Shown here piece by piece: positions 35,912 through 45,518 of a DNA stretch of 64,000 nt; within the stretch, counting starts at the first letter, position 1, and every line of letters begins with the position of its first letter. This stretch comes from Bacteroidales bacterium (GTDB taxonomy: Bacteria; Bacteroidota; Bacteroidia; Bacteroidales; NBLH01). Position numbers and translations under genes: made by a program. The notes under the pieces are model-generated. The model saw nothing but the letters and a program-made list of their open reading frames with translations. It had not been told where the DNA came from and did not search any database. The stretch lies in assembly GCA_016937695.1 (NCBI GenBank), contig JAFGWC010000004.1, positions 1 through 64,000 of the forward strand, in the 5' to 3' direction.

Positions 35912-36109
35912 ATGATACTAATTTTAGTATTGTTTATTTTAATTCCCAATTCCATATTTTGACAAACATTTTTAGGTGAAGTAATTAATGATAAAACTAA
36001 TTTGCCAATTGAGTATGTGAACATTGGAATTATTGGTAAAAACATAGGCACAACTTCTGATTTTAAAGGCAACTATAAAATCAGCATTTTCAAAGAAATC
36101 GTGTTTTAG
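35912..36109 (+). pseudogene. remnant of a CarboxypepD_reg-like exported protein
   Basis: An ATG opens a signal-peptide-like stretch (MILILVLFILIPNSIF). It hits TGA (35960-35962) where a Ser is typical, then continues in frame as QTFLGEVINDKTNLPIEYV, then NIGIIGKNIGTTSDFKGNY, to a TAG. The pattern G.V....T..P...VNI....GT.TD..G.Y is the CarboxypepD_reg-like beta domain found at the start of many TonB-dependent receptors and surface proteins. In a different frame, 36120-36185 can be read as QGEWETAPIGISLSVIAKVEK before a stop, possibly the other end of the same gene. One nonsense change plus an internal deletion would explain the remnant. Confidence 0.6.
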
Positions 36110-36230
36110 AAAGACAAGCCAAGGTGAGTGGGAAACAGCACCAATAGGTATTAGTTTAAGCGTTATTGCTAAAGTTGAAAAATAGAAACAGAAAAAGCTT
36201 TAAATGTTACATTTATAAGATTTTTGCAAT

Positions 36231-36279
36231 AAAAAAAAACTTCTATAATTGCTTTTTGGCTGATTATAGAAGTTTTTTT
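36231..36279. terminator. bidirectional terminator beside pepD
   Basis: An A-run plus CTTCTATAAT pairs with ATTATAGAAG plus a T-run. It follows the pepD stop codon on the minus strand and closes the remnant on the plus strand. Confidence 0.8.
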
Positions 36280-36325
36280 ATTTACTCTGTTTAACAATAA
36301 ACTCTTTTAAATTTAAGATTTTTGA

Positions 36326-37783
36326 TTATTTTACAGGAATATTTTTCAAAGTTTCAATCAAATATTTCCAAAACATGTCAACAGATTTAATATTTACTTT
36401 TTCGTCTGGCGAATGAGGAAAACGAATTGTTGGCCCAAATGATATCATATCCCAATTAGGGTAAGTTGCTCCAAGAATACCACATTCTAATCCGGCATGA
36501 ATAACTTTAACTTCTGGTGTTTTGCCAAAATTTTCAAGATATACATTTTTCATAGTTGATAAAATATCTGAGTCTGGATTAGGATTCCAACCAGGATAAT
36601 CACCATCTTGAATAACTTTAGCATTATATTCTTCAAAAAGTTCTTTAAGTTCAACACAGAGTTTGTTTTTAGCTTCTTCCGATGAACTTCTTTGAAGAGA
36701 AAGAACTTTAATTTGTCCATTTTCTGACTTAACAACAGCAAGATTTGATGATGTTTCAACAACATCAGGCAAAGCATCTATCATTTTAATTACGCCATTT
36801 GGACAAATACTTATTGAATTTAACAGATTTGTTGTAGTTTTTGTATCAATAAATTTTTTGGGCATGTCTATTTCTTCCAGCGAAATACTTAATCCTTCAT
36901 CATCAGTTAAAACATCAAGAAATTGAGCTTTTATTTCTTTAACAAGTTTAATAAAAAGCAAATCTTTTTCTTGTGGAATTGCAACTAAAGCAAAAGCTTC
37001 TCTGGGAATAGCATTTCTTAAATTTCCTCCTTCAATTTCAGAAAGCATAATGCCAAAATGTTCATTTGCTTTAATAAGAATTTTATTCATTATTAAATTG
37101 GCATTTCCTCTTTTTAAAATAATATCTAAACCAGAATGTCCACCTTTTAAACCTTTTACAGCAATTCTGTATGATTTATAGTTTTCTTTTGGATTTTCTT
37201 CTGAATAGTTAAAAATTGCAGTTGTATTAATTCCGCCGGCACATCCAATATAAAGTTCTCCTTCGTCTTCCGAATCTAAATTAATTAATATATCTCCCTT
37301 CAGGAAATTTGGTTTTAATTCTGTAGCGCCAGTCATCCCGGTTTCTTCATCGATTGTAAATAAAGCTTCAATCGGGCCATGTTCAATGTCGTTAGATTCT
37401 AAGATTGCCATTGCTGCTGCTGCGCCAATTCCATTGTCTGCGCCAAGAGTTGTGCCTTTTGCCGTAACCCATTCTCCTTCAATATAAGCTTGAATCGGAT
37501 CTGCCTCAAAATCATGAATAGTATCAGAATTTTTTTGCGGAACCATATCAAGATGACCTTGGAGAATAACGCCCTGTCTGTTTTCAAAGCCTTTAGTTGC
37601 AGGCTTTCTAATAATTACATTTCCCGTTTGATCAACAATAGTCTCTAATCCAAGATCTATTCCGAATTTTTCAACAAATGCAATAATCCTTTCTTCTTTT
37701 TTAGAAGGTCTGGGTATTTGGGTTAAATTATAGAAGTTATTCCATAATTTTTGTGGTTCCAGCTTTGCTATTTCTTTTCCCAT
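36326..37783 (-). CDS. pepD: aminoacyl-histidine/cytosol nonspecific dipeptidase (M20)
   Basis: A cytoplasmic zinc dipeptidase of 485 residues, the usual PepD length. Metal-binding landmarks of clan MH are present: LQGHLDMVPQK (first zinc His plus Asp), TLGADNGIGAAAAMAIL (bridging Asp), FTIDEETGMTGA (catalytic Glu and ligand Glu), NLDSEDEGELYIGCAGG, GLKGGHSGLDI (lid-domain His), and HAGLECGIL with RFPHSPDEKVN near the C-terminus. It hydrolyses Xaa-His and a broad range of dipeptides. It is transcribed alone, ending at a bidirectional terminator. Confidence 0.95.
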   Translation of the reverse strand: MGKEIAKLEPQKLWNNFYNLTQIPRPSKKEERIIAFVEKFGIDLGLETIVDQTGNVIIRKPATKGFENRQGVILQGHLDMVPQKNSDTIHDFEADPIQAYIEGEWVTAKGTTLGADNGIGAAAAMAILESNDIEHGPIEALFTIDEETGMTGATELKPNFLKGDILINLDSEDEGELYIGCAGGINTTAIFNYSEENPKENYKSYRIAVKGLKGGHSGLDIILKRGNANLIMNKILIKANEHFGIMLSEIEGGNLRNAIPREAFALVAIPQEKDLLFIKLVKEIKAQFLDVLTDDEGLSISLEEIDMPKKFIDTKTTTNLLNSISICPNGVIKMIDALPDVVETSSNLAVVKSENGQIKVLSLQRSSSEEAKNKLCVELKELFEEYNAKVIQDGDYPGWNPNPDSDILSTMKNVYLENFGKTPEVKVIHAGLECGILGATYPNWDMISFGPTIRFPHSPDEKVNIKSVDMFWKYLIETLKNIPVK

Positions 37784-38004
37784 AAAATATTTTTTTTAGT
37801 TTAAACAGAGTTTATATAAGTTTGTAAAGTTAAAATAAATTTATTCAGAGTTTAAAAAAAAAATGCATTATTTATATTTTATGCAACATATAAATTAAAT
37901 TTTATTTTACTATTAATAAATAATACTTTAACTTTTGGTATTATGTTTGTTGGCTTTATCAGAAATATTTTAACAAAAAAAATTCTAATTTTCGAATAAA
38001 TTTT

Positions 38005-38205
38005 ATGGATATTGCTGAAGAAGATATTGAAAAAATGTATGACTGGATTAGCAACAAAATGAAATTTGATAAATGGTATCCTGTTCAATCTGATAAAGCA
38101 TTTGAAATAATTAAAATTTTATTTAAAGAAGATTTGATAAATAATTGCGAGCTTGACCAAAACGAAACACATATCCGTAAAGTCAGAATTGAATTTGAAA
38201 TTTAA
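38005..38205 (+). CDS. small acidic hypothetical protein
   Basis: A 66-residue ORF, rich in charged residues and predicted mostly helical (MDIAEEDIEKMYDWISNKMKF..., KAFEIIKILFKEDLINNC). It ends with a beta-like stretch, HIRKVRIEFEI. There is no signal peptide or membrane segment. Composition and start context look protein-like and the opposite-strand reading does not. I do not recognise a family. It stands alone between pepD (divergent) and the double-thioredoxin gene. Confidence 0.5.
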   Translation: MDIAEEDIEKMYDWISNKMKFDKWYPVQSDKAFEIIKILFKEDLINNCELDQNETHIRKVRIEFEI

Positions 38206-38445
38206 ATTCTAAATACTTAAAGTCTTTCCTTTTAATTTAAAATATTTGTTCTTTAAATGTTTATTTTAAATTTAAGCTAATTAAAATGATTTACATTCAA
38301 TATGAAGTAAATCATTAAAAAAAGATGTTTAATTAATTTGATAAATCTTATATCTAAATATAAAGAAAAGGAAAAATAAGTTTAATAAATAATGCAATTT
38401 TTGGTAATAAAACATTTAGCTTAACATGCTGTAAATTAATACAAT

Positions 38446-39504
38446 ATGAAAATATTTTATTTTATAATGATTTTAACTTTTTTTTATGTTAATAATTTAA
38501 AATCGCAAGAAATTATTGCGCCAAGTGCTATAAAATGGTACTCAATAAATGAGGCATTCGAATTAAATAAAAAGCAAAACAGACCAATAATAGTTGATGT
38601 TTATACAGATTGGTGCAGTTGGTGTAAATTTATGATGAAAACTACTTTTGCAAACAATGGAATTTCAAGTTATATAAATAATAATTTTTATGCAGCTAGA
38701 TTTAATGCAGAGTTAACAGACACTGTAAAATTTAATGATAAAGATTATATTAACAGACAGATTGGAAGAAGACCAACTCATGATTTAGCAAATTATTTGT
38801 TAGATGGAAAATTGTCTTATCCTTCATTGGTTTATTTCGATAGAGAAGGAAGAAAAACAGTTGTCCCGGGATATAAAGAATCAAAAGATATTGAACCTAT
38901 TTTAATATATTTTAATGAAAACTTACAATCTAAAATTTCTTTAAACGAGTTTATAATAAATTTTATGTTCACTTATCCAAATGCATTTGAAAATGATCAT
39001 TCTATTTATAAAATTGATAATGCTTTTAAACCTGACACACTTGGTTTACCCGAATGGCAAAATCTTGATAAATTTGGAAATAAATATAGTAAAAAGCCTA
39101 AACCAATTTTGCTATTTATGTACACAACTTGGTGTATAAGTTGCAATGTTATGGAGAATACAACATTTGGAAACACTAAAGTTGCCGACTTTTTAAATGA
39201 AAATTTTTACATTATAAAAATAGATGCTGCAAGTCAGGATACTATTAATTTTTTTGGAAAAACTTTTTATGGAACCGGTAAAAATAATCCTCATCAGATA
39301 GCAACATCATTATTTCAAAATAATCTGCAAATGCCTGCTATCGCTTTTTTTGATGAAAAAGCTAACTTAATTTCAATAAATAATGGTTATTTAACAACAG
39401 AACAAATCTATCCTTTTCTTAAGTTTTTGAATGAAAAAAAATACGTGAAAATGAAATATCAGGATTATTTAAAAGAACAGCAAAACACAAAAGTCGCTAA
39501 TTAA
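38446..39504 (+). CDS. exported protein with two thioredoxin-like domains
   Basis: A 352-residue protein with a signal peptide (FYFIMILTFFYVNNLKSQ). It is followed by two thioredoxin-7/DUF255-like domains. The first has IIVDVYTDWCSWCKFMMKTTF (CSWC), and the second has LLFMYTTWCISCNVMENTTF (CISC). Each is followed by F..NNFY or FLNENFYIIKIDA and a cis-Pro-like segment (LSYPSLVYFD, LQMPAIAFFD). The second domain appears to be a duplication of the first, with a longer insert. It probably reduces or isomerises disulfides in the periplasm. No DsbD-type partner is adjacent. Confidence 0.8.
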   Translation: MKIFYFIMILTFFYVNNLKSQEIIAPSAIKWYSINEAFELNKKQNRPIIVDVYTDWCSWCKFMMKTTFANNGISSYINNNFYAARFNAELTDTVKFNDKDYINRQIGRRPTHDLANYLLDGKLSYPSLVYFDREGRKTVVPGYKESKDIEPILIYFNENLQSKISLNEFIINFMFTYPNAFENDHSIYKIDNAFKPDTLGLPEWQNLDKFGNKYSKKPKPILLFMYTTWCISCNVMENTTFGNTKVADFLNENFYIIKIDAASQDTINFFGKTFYGTGKNNPHQIATSLFQNNLQMPAIAFFDEKANLISINNGYLTTEQIYPFLKFLNEKKYVKMKYQDYLKEQQNTKVAN

Positions 39505-39754
39505 TTGATTCTCAATATTTAATGCTTGAATTATGGCGATTTTTAAATAAAATATATGTTTTTTAAACAATATTACTAATTTATATTGATTTAGAATATT
39601 ATATTTTCTTGATTTGTATTTTTGAAGTCTTCATTAATTACACACAAATCTTGTTCTTTTAAATAAAGTCAAATTTCCAAACTTTTATTTTTTTTGTACA
39701 AAAAAAACTTTTAATTTAATACATTTATAAAGTTTTTTTATTATTAAACAATTT

Positions 39755-42700
39755 ATGAAATCTGGAAGTAATAGTTCGAAAGAATTAGAAAAAAGAATTT
39801 TAGTTCTTGAGGAGGAGAATAAAAAGCTTAAAGAACAGTTAGTGAAAAATAGTGAACTTTCTGCAAATGAACATATAGATGTTCAAAGCGAAGAAATAAG
39901 AGCTATTAACGAAGAAATGTTAGCTACTAACGACGCATTAAAAGAAAGTGAAAGTAATTTGCAATTATTTATAGATGAGGCAGTTGATAGTATTTTGATT
40001 AGCGATTACAATGGAAATATAAATTATGTTAATAAAAGTACGATAAAACTAACCGGTTATTCAAAATCAGAATTATTAAAATTAAACCTAAAAAATTTAT
40101 TTACCGAAGAAAGCTTATCCGAAAGTCCTTTTAGATATGATTTGATGAAAAAAGGCCAACCTGTATCAAAACAGCGGTATATTAAAACTAAAAATGAAAA
40201 TCCTGTTTTTGTTGAAATGCGGAGTAAATCATTACCAAGTGGTGAACTGCAAACCATTTTCAGAGATATGACCGAATGGCTTAATAAAGAAAGAATAAAC
40301 AGACAATTTAAAACAATTTTTGATTATTCGCCGGATGCAATTTTTCAAATTAATGAAAAAGGTATAATTACTAATTGCAATAATGCTTATGCAAAAGAAA
40401 TAAGGCTAGATGTAGATGAAATTAAAGGCAAACATTCTTCTGATTTTATTGCGAATAAAGAGTTTTCAAAACATGGATTTATTCAATTGCAAAAAGAAGG
40501 ATATTATGAAGCTGAAGTTGAAGAATTAAGAGCTGATGGAACACATACAAAAGCTTGGCGAAAAGCTGTTGCTTTATTAAATAGTAAAAACAAATTTACA
40601 GGAGCAATTGTATTTAACCGAAATATTGAAAAAAAAATAAAAGATGCAGAAATGCAACTTAAATTAACTGCCGCAGTTGAGCAAAGTGCAAATACTGTAA
40701 TTATTACAGATTCAAACGGAATAATTGAATATGTAAATCAAAAATTTGTTGATACTTCAGGTTTTTCTAAAGAAGAAGCTATAGGAAAGCACACTCGTAT
40801 TTTAAAATCAGGAAATCATAAACCGGAATATTACAAAGAACTTTGGTATAGAATTAGCTCAGGCAAGCAGTGGCTTGGAGAATTTCATAACAAAAAGAAG
40901 AAAGGGGAGTTTTATTGGGAGTCTGCAACTATTTCACCAATAATAAATATAAAAGGAGAAATATTAAATTATGTTGCAATTAAAGAAGATATTACAATAA
41001 AAAAAGATACAGAAAGAAGATTAATTGAAAGAAACAGAGAATTTGAAGAACTATATTTAAGTAATGTAAAATTAAATGATAAACTTTTATCTCTTAATAT
41101 AAAGCTTGAGGAACGCAATGAAAATATTGAGAAAATTAATAATTTTTTAATTGAAGCTCAAAAAATTGGTAGAATTGGCACTTGGGAATATGTTTTCGAA
41201 AAAGACTCTCTATATTTATCCGGAATTGGTAGAGATATTTTAGGATTAAATGAGAATGATGAAGTTTCATTTGAAATCTCAAAAAACAGATCGCATCCTG
41301 ATGATTATCAGACATATAACAATGCTATTAAAGAAACAATTGTAAATCATAAACCTTACAATGTCGACAGACGAATAAAATTGTATAATGATAAAATAAT
41401 ACACATTCACGAGCAAGGTCAGATTTATTTTGATAAATCCGGAAAGCCAATTAGATTTTCAGGAATTATGCAAGATATTTCTGAAAGAGTTTTAGCAGAA
41501 GAAAACTTAAGAAAATCAGAAGAAACATATAGAAATATTTTTAATTCTTCAAGTGAATGTATTTTTATTCATGATGCTGAAACAGGAGTAATTGTAGATG
41601 TTAATAAATCTATACAAAAAATGTATGGATATAATGAAAAAGAAATTATTGGATTGACAATTGAAAATTTAAGCGCCGGATTTGAACCTTATAGAATAAA
41701 AGATGCTGCAGAATACATAGCAAAAACAATAAATGAAGGCGATCAATCTTTTGATTGGATGGCAAAGAGAAAAGATGGAACAATCTTTTGGACAGGCGTA
41801 AATCTAACATATCAAGAAATTGCAGGAATTAAAAGAGTGGTTGCAACAGTTAGAGATATTAGTTCAAGAAAAGAAAGTGAAAATAACTTAATTGAAAGTG
41901 AGGATAGGTTAAAGTCGTTATCAAACGCTACGTTCGAAGCAATAACTATTAGTGTTAATAGTGAAATTATAGATGTGAATGATACAGCTATGAAGCTATT
42001 CGGATTTACATATGAAGAATTTATAGGTGGCAGCGTTTTAATGTTTGTAGCTGAAAATTACAAAGAAAAAGTTACAAAAAAAATGCTTGATGGCTATGAA
42101 AAACCATATGAATTTGTTGCTGTAAAAAAGGACGGAACTAATTTTGAAGTACAGGTTCAGGGTAAAAACACTATTTATAAAGGCCAAAAAGCCAGAGTTA
42201 CTGCAATTAGAGATATTACAAGCCTTAAAGCTATTGAAAAAGAGCTTGTTAAAGCCAAAATAAAAGCTGAAGAAAGTGATAGGTTAAAATCCGCATTTCT
42301 TGCAAACATGTCGCACGAGATAAGAACTCCTATGAATGGCATTATCGGCTTTTCTGAATTGCTTGGAACTCCAGATATTTCGGGAGACCAAAGAGAAAAA
42401 TATATTGATGTGATAAGACAAAGTAGTAATCAGTTATTACATATTATTGATGATATTTTAGATATTTCAAAAATTGAAGTAGGAGAGGTTAAAATTGTTA
42501 AAGGTGATTTTAATGCAAATGTTTTAATTAATGACATGAAGCATATCTTTGATAATGAGATTATTAGGCGAAATTTGAAAGTCAAATTAATTTCAAAAAC
42601 AGGATTGAGAGATGTAGACGCAATTATTGATTCCGATCAATATAGAATAAGGCAAGTATTTACAAATTTAATTAATAATGCTATAAAGTTTACAAAAGAA

Positions 42701-43432
42701 GGCGAAATAGAAATTGGATATACACTTATTACGCCAAATAAAAAACAAACAATGCCAGAACTTGCTGATATCAAAGAAAATATGCTTTTGTTTTACGTTA
42801 AAGATACAGGATTGGGAATAGTAAAGGAAAAACAAAAATTGATTTTTGACAGATTCAGACAATCAGATGAATCTCATTCAAGAGAGTATGGCGGAACCGG
42901 TTTAGGATTGTCTATTTCAAAAGGTTTAATCGAAATTCTTGATGGAAATATATGGCTAGTTTCAGAGTCTGGAATTGGTTCTACTTTTTATTTTACATTG
43001 CCTTATACTCACAAAAACATTTCAGAACTAAATTATCTTGAGGAAACTAAAATTATTAAAATAACCGAATTAAAAAATTTGCATATCTTAATTGTTGAAG
43101 ATGACGAAATGAACTTATTTTATTTAAAAGAAATATTTTCATCAGTTGGAGCTAAAATTACACATGCTAAAAATGGCCGAGATGCTTTGGCATTAACTTT
43201 AAAACATAGTGATATTGATATTATACTGATGGATATTCAAATGCCGGTTATGGATGGTTTTGAGGCAACTAAGCAAATTAAAAAGCTGAAAAGCAAATTG
43301 CCTATTATAGCACAAACTGCACATGCAATGGTTGATGATAAATATAAAGCTCTTGAAGCCGGTTGCGACGATTATATCTCAAAACCAATTAATAAAGAAG
43401 AGCTGATAGCTAAAATCTTGAAATTAGTTTAA
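39755..43432 (+). CDS. soluble hybrid histidine kinase with six PAS domains and receiver
   Basis: A 1225-residue cytoplasmic sensor with no signal peptide or transmembrane helix. An N-terminal coiled coil (residues 8-60) is followed by six PAS-type modules (roughly 68-185, 190-298, 300-420, 468-580, 588-708, 715-830). HisKA follows with the phospho-acceptor H854 (MSHEIRTPMNGIIGF), then HATPase (N box NLINNAIKF, G boxes DTGLGI and GGTGLGL), and a C-terminal receiver (VEDDEMN, phospho-acceptor D1160 in LMDIQMPVMDG, KP in SKPIN). No DNA-binding output or separate regulator is adjacent. PAS number suggests several cytoplasmic ligands or redox cues. Confidence 0.94.
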   Translation: MKSGSNSSKELEKRILVLEEENKKLKEQLVKNSELSANEHIDVQSEEIRAINEEMLATNDALKESESNLQLFIDEAVDSILISDYNGNINYVNKSTIKLTGYSKSELLKLNLKNLFTEESLSESPFRYDLMKKGQPVSKQRYIKTKNENPVFVEMRSKSLPSGELQTIFRDMTEWLNKERINRQFKTIFDYSPDAIFQINEKGIITNCNNAYAKEIRLDVDEIKGKHSSDFIANKEFSKHGFIQLQKEGYYEAEVEELRADGTHTKAWRKAVALLNSKNKFTGAIVFNRNIEKKIKDAEMQLKLTAAVEQSANTVIITDSNGIIEYVNQKFVDTSGFSKEEAIGKHTRILKSGNHKPEYYKELWYRISSGKQWLGEFHNKKKKGEFYWESATISPIINIKGEILNYVAIKEDITIKKDTERRLIERNREFEELYLSNVKLNDKLLSLNIKLEERNENIEKINNFLIEAQKIGRIGTWEYVFEKDSLYLSGIGRDILGLNENDEVSFEISKNRSHPDDYQTYNNAIKETIVNHKPYNVDRRIKLYNDKIIHIHEQGQIYFDKSGKPIRFSGIMQDISERVLAEENLRKSEETYRNIFNSSSECIFIHDAETGVIVDVNKSIQKMYGYNEKEIIGLTIENLSAGFEPYRIKDAAEYIAKTINEGDQSFDWMAKRKDGTIFWTGVNLTYQEIAGIKRVVATVRDISSRKESENNLIESEDRLKSLSNATFEAITISVNSEIIDVNDTAMKLFGFTYEEFIGGSVLMFVAENYKEKVTKKMLDGYEKPYEFVAVKKDGTNFEVQVQGKNTIYKGQKARVTAIRDITSLKAIEKELVKAKIKAEESDRLKSAFLANMSHEIRTPMNGIIGFSELLGTPDISGDQREKYIDVIRQSSNQLLHIIDDILDISKIEVGEVKIVKGDFNANVLINDMKHIFDNEIIRRNLKVKLISKTGLRDVDAIIDSDQYRIRQVFTNLINNAIKFTKEGEIEIGYTLITPNKKQTMPELADIKENMLLFYVKDTGLGIVKEKQKLIFDRFRQSDESHSREYGGTGLGLSISKGLIEILDGNIWLVSESGIGSTFYFTLPYTHKNISELNYLEETKIIKITELKNLHILIVEDDEMNLFYLKEIFSSVGAKITHAKNGRDALALTLKHSDIDIILMDIQMPVMDGFEATKQIKKLKSKLPIIAQTAHAMVDDKYKALEAGCDDYISKPINKEELIAKILKLV

Positions 43433-43496
43433 GTGCTTGATTATTAAATTGTTATGCCGATGATTAGTTGCAAACAAAAATTATAAAATAATAAAT

Positions 43497-44549
43497 ATGA
43501 AAGGCTACATAAGAGAAATTTTCTCAACGCCATTAGAGCTTGTAACAAAAGGACAAATAAATTTTGGAACTTTCGACAAAGCTTTTTCTAAAATAAATTT
43601 GCTTGAGGCAAAAAAGCTTTTTGGATTTCCTATTCCATTATTTTTAAAAAAAATGAGGCTTAAAGAATGGCAGGCTTTTCAATTTTGGACAGAAGATTTT
43701 TTTATTTTAATGGCTGTTTATAATCCAAAATCAATTTCTATTAATCAATTATTAATTTTTAATAGAAAAACTAAACAATTTTATAAATATGAGAAGAAAA
43801 CAGCTTTTTGGAAAACTAAAATCAGTGAAAACTTAATAAACGGATTTTCTGAGTTTGTTGCTAAAAACTTTAAACTTCACGTTTTCAACGAATTAGAAAA
43901 AAATAGAATAAAAATTGAAATTGATATCAAAAAATTTAAAACATACCCGGATTTTGAAGCTGACATAGAAATAGTAAATCCAGAAAGTAAAAATAAACCT
44001 ATTATTGTAAGCATTCCATTTGGTAAAAACAGAGGAATGTACTCGCATAAAGAATTGTCCGGAATACAAGGCGTAATAAAATTAGGAAGTAAAATAATTA
44101 ATCTGAAACCTGAAAATTCATTTGCAATTTTTGATGACCACAAAGGCTATTATCCATATAATATGAAATATGATTGGGTTACAGCTGCAAATTATGTGAA
44201 TGATGAACTTGTTGGTTTTAATTTGACTGATAATCAGTCTGTTAACTCAGAAAAGTTTAACGAAAACGGACTTTGGAAAGGCAATCAATTATATCTTTTA
44301 CCGCCTGTGAAATTTATTCGGCCAAATGGAGTTAACAAAGAATGGATAATTAGAGATGATAGAGGTCAAGTTGAATTGAGCTTTTTTCCTGTTCAGAAAA
44401 ATAATTTCAGATTTAATTTAATTGCTGTAAAATCAGATTATTACGGGCCTTTTGGATATTTTAAAGGATTTATTAAATATTCGCCAGGTAAAAAAGTTAT
44501 AGTTGATGATTTTTTTGGAATGGGCGAAAAGAAATTTATTCGTTCATAA
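43497..44549 (+). CDS. DUF2804-like lipocalin-type protein
   Basis: A 350-residue protein without signal peptide. The arrangement (early KRL-type strand, FQFWTEDFFILMAVYN, then FAIFDDHKGYYPYNMKYDWVTAANYV, GLWKGNQLYLLPPVKF, and an ending YGPFGYFKGFIKY...VDDFFGMGEKKFIR) resembles the DUF2804 family. That family is thought to share the AttH/CrtC lipocalin-like fold with tocopherol cyclase. The biochemical function is unknown. It follows the hybrid kinase by 64 bases on the same strand and precedes the putative muramidase-like gene by 27 bases, so the three could be co-transcribed. Confidence 0.7.
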   Translation: MKGYIREIFSTPLELVTKGQINFGTFDKAFSKINLLEAKKLFGFPIPLFLKKMRLKEWQAFQFWTEDFFILMAVYNPKSISINQLLIFNRKTKQFYKYEKKTAFWKTKISENLINGFSEFVAKNFKLHVFNELEKNRIKIEIDIKKFKTYPDFEADIEIVNPESKNKPIIVSIPFGKNRGMYSHKELSGIQGVIKLGSKIINLKPENSFAIFDDHKGYYPYNMKYDWVTAANYVNDELVGFNLTDNQSVNSEKFNENGLWKGNQLYLLPPVKFIRPNGVNKEWIIRDDRGQVELSFFPVQKNNFRFNLIAVKSDYYGPFGYFKGFIKYSPGKKVIVDDFFGMGEKKFIRS

Positions 44550-44576
44550 ATACAAAAGCTAAATTTAAAATGTTAA

Positions 44577-45296
44577 ATGTTACTTGTAAAAAAGCTATGC
44601 ATTATAATTTCTTTCATATTTATTTTTCAAAAACAGAATAATTATCTCAAAATTTTTGGCAACGATTATAAAAATGCAATAAACTATTTTATAGATAATA
44701 AAACTGTTTTCGAAAACTATTTTTCTGATTATAATGTTGATATAGAGATACTTACCTCAATAATATTTCCGGAAAGAATTAGATATTCGATAGTAAAAGA
44801 TTATTTTGAAACCACATTTCTGGAACTTTTCTATGTTGAAAACGGAAGCTCAAAAGTAGATTTTTCAATTGGCGATTTTCAAATTAAACCGTCATTTGCC
44901 GAAAAAATAGAGTTTTACATTAAAAATAATCCTTATTTAAATCATAAATATGAAATTTTACTGAATTATGATACTAAAGAAATAAGCGAAATAAGGAAAA
45001 AACGAGTTGAAAGATTAAAAAATAAAAAAAATCAAATTGTCTATATCTCAGCATTTTACGATATTGTAAAGAGTAAATTTTATTTGCTGAAAAAATCAAA
45101 ATCAGAAAAAATAAAGTTTTTTGCAACAGCTTATAATTACGGTTTCGATAAATCTCAAAATGTGTTGGAAAAACACCTAAATGATGAGTTTTTCCCATAC
45201 GGAACTTCATATCCTCAAAAGCAATATTCTTATTCAGATATTTCGCTTTACTTTTATCGTAATGAATATTTTCTTATCTTTAATAAAAAGAATTAA
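44577..45296 (+). CDS. exported protein, possible divergent lysozyme/transglycosylase
   Basis: A 239-residue protein with a hydrophobic N-terminus (LCIIISFIFIF) that probably acts as a signal. I do not recognise a named family. The order IIFPERIRYS ... VDFSIGDFQIKPSFAEKIE has the layout of lysozyme-like lytic transglycosylases: a catalytic Glu in a helix and then S-x-G-x-x-Q-x-x-P. The Glu in FPE would be the catalytic acid. The rest is basic and helical. It is closely linked to the DUF2804-like gene upstream. The call is an inference from motif order only. Confidence 0.5.
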   Translation: MLLVKKLCIIISFIFIFQKQNNYLKIFGNDYKNAINYFIDNKTVFENYFSDYNVDIEILTSIIFPERIRYSIVKDYFETTFLELFYVENGSSKVDFSIGDFQIKPSFAEKIEFYIKNNPYLNHKYEILLNYDTKEISEIRKKRVERLKNKKNQIVYISAFYDIVKSKFYLLKKSKSEKIKFFATAYNYGFDKSQNVLEKHLNDEFFPYGTSYPQKQYSYSDISLYFYRNEYFLIFNKKN

Positions 45297-45476
45297 CCCA
45301 AATAATTTGGGAATTATATTTTGACTATTCTATACGCTTAATAATCAGCGTATTGATTATGTTTTATTAATTTTATTAATCTTTCAGATTTACTTGTCAT
45401 TTTTTCTTTATTAAACTGATATAATGTATTAATAATCAATATTTTACACGTAATAATGATACTTTTTATGTGTAAT

Positions 45477-45484
45477 TAAGTTTG
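45477..45484 (+). promoter_or_regulatory. Bacteroidota-type -7 box (TAAGTTTG)
   Basis: An exact TAnnTTTG match, 34 bases before the ATG of the lipoprotein gene. No good -33 TTG is visible. Confidence 0.4.
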
Positions 45485-45518
45485 AATTTTCCTTATCTAT
45501 AACTAAATTACAACAATT

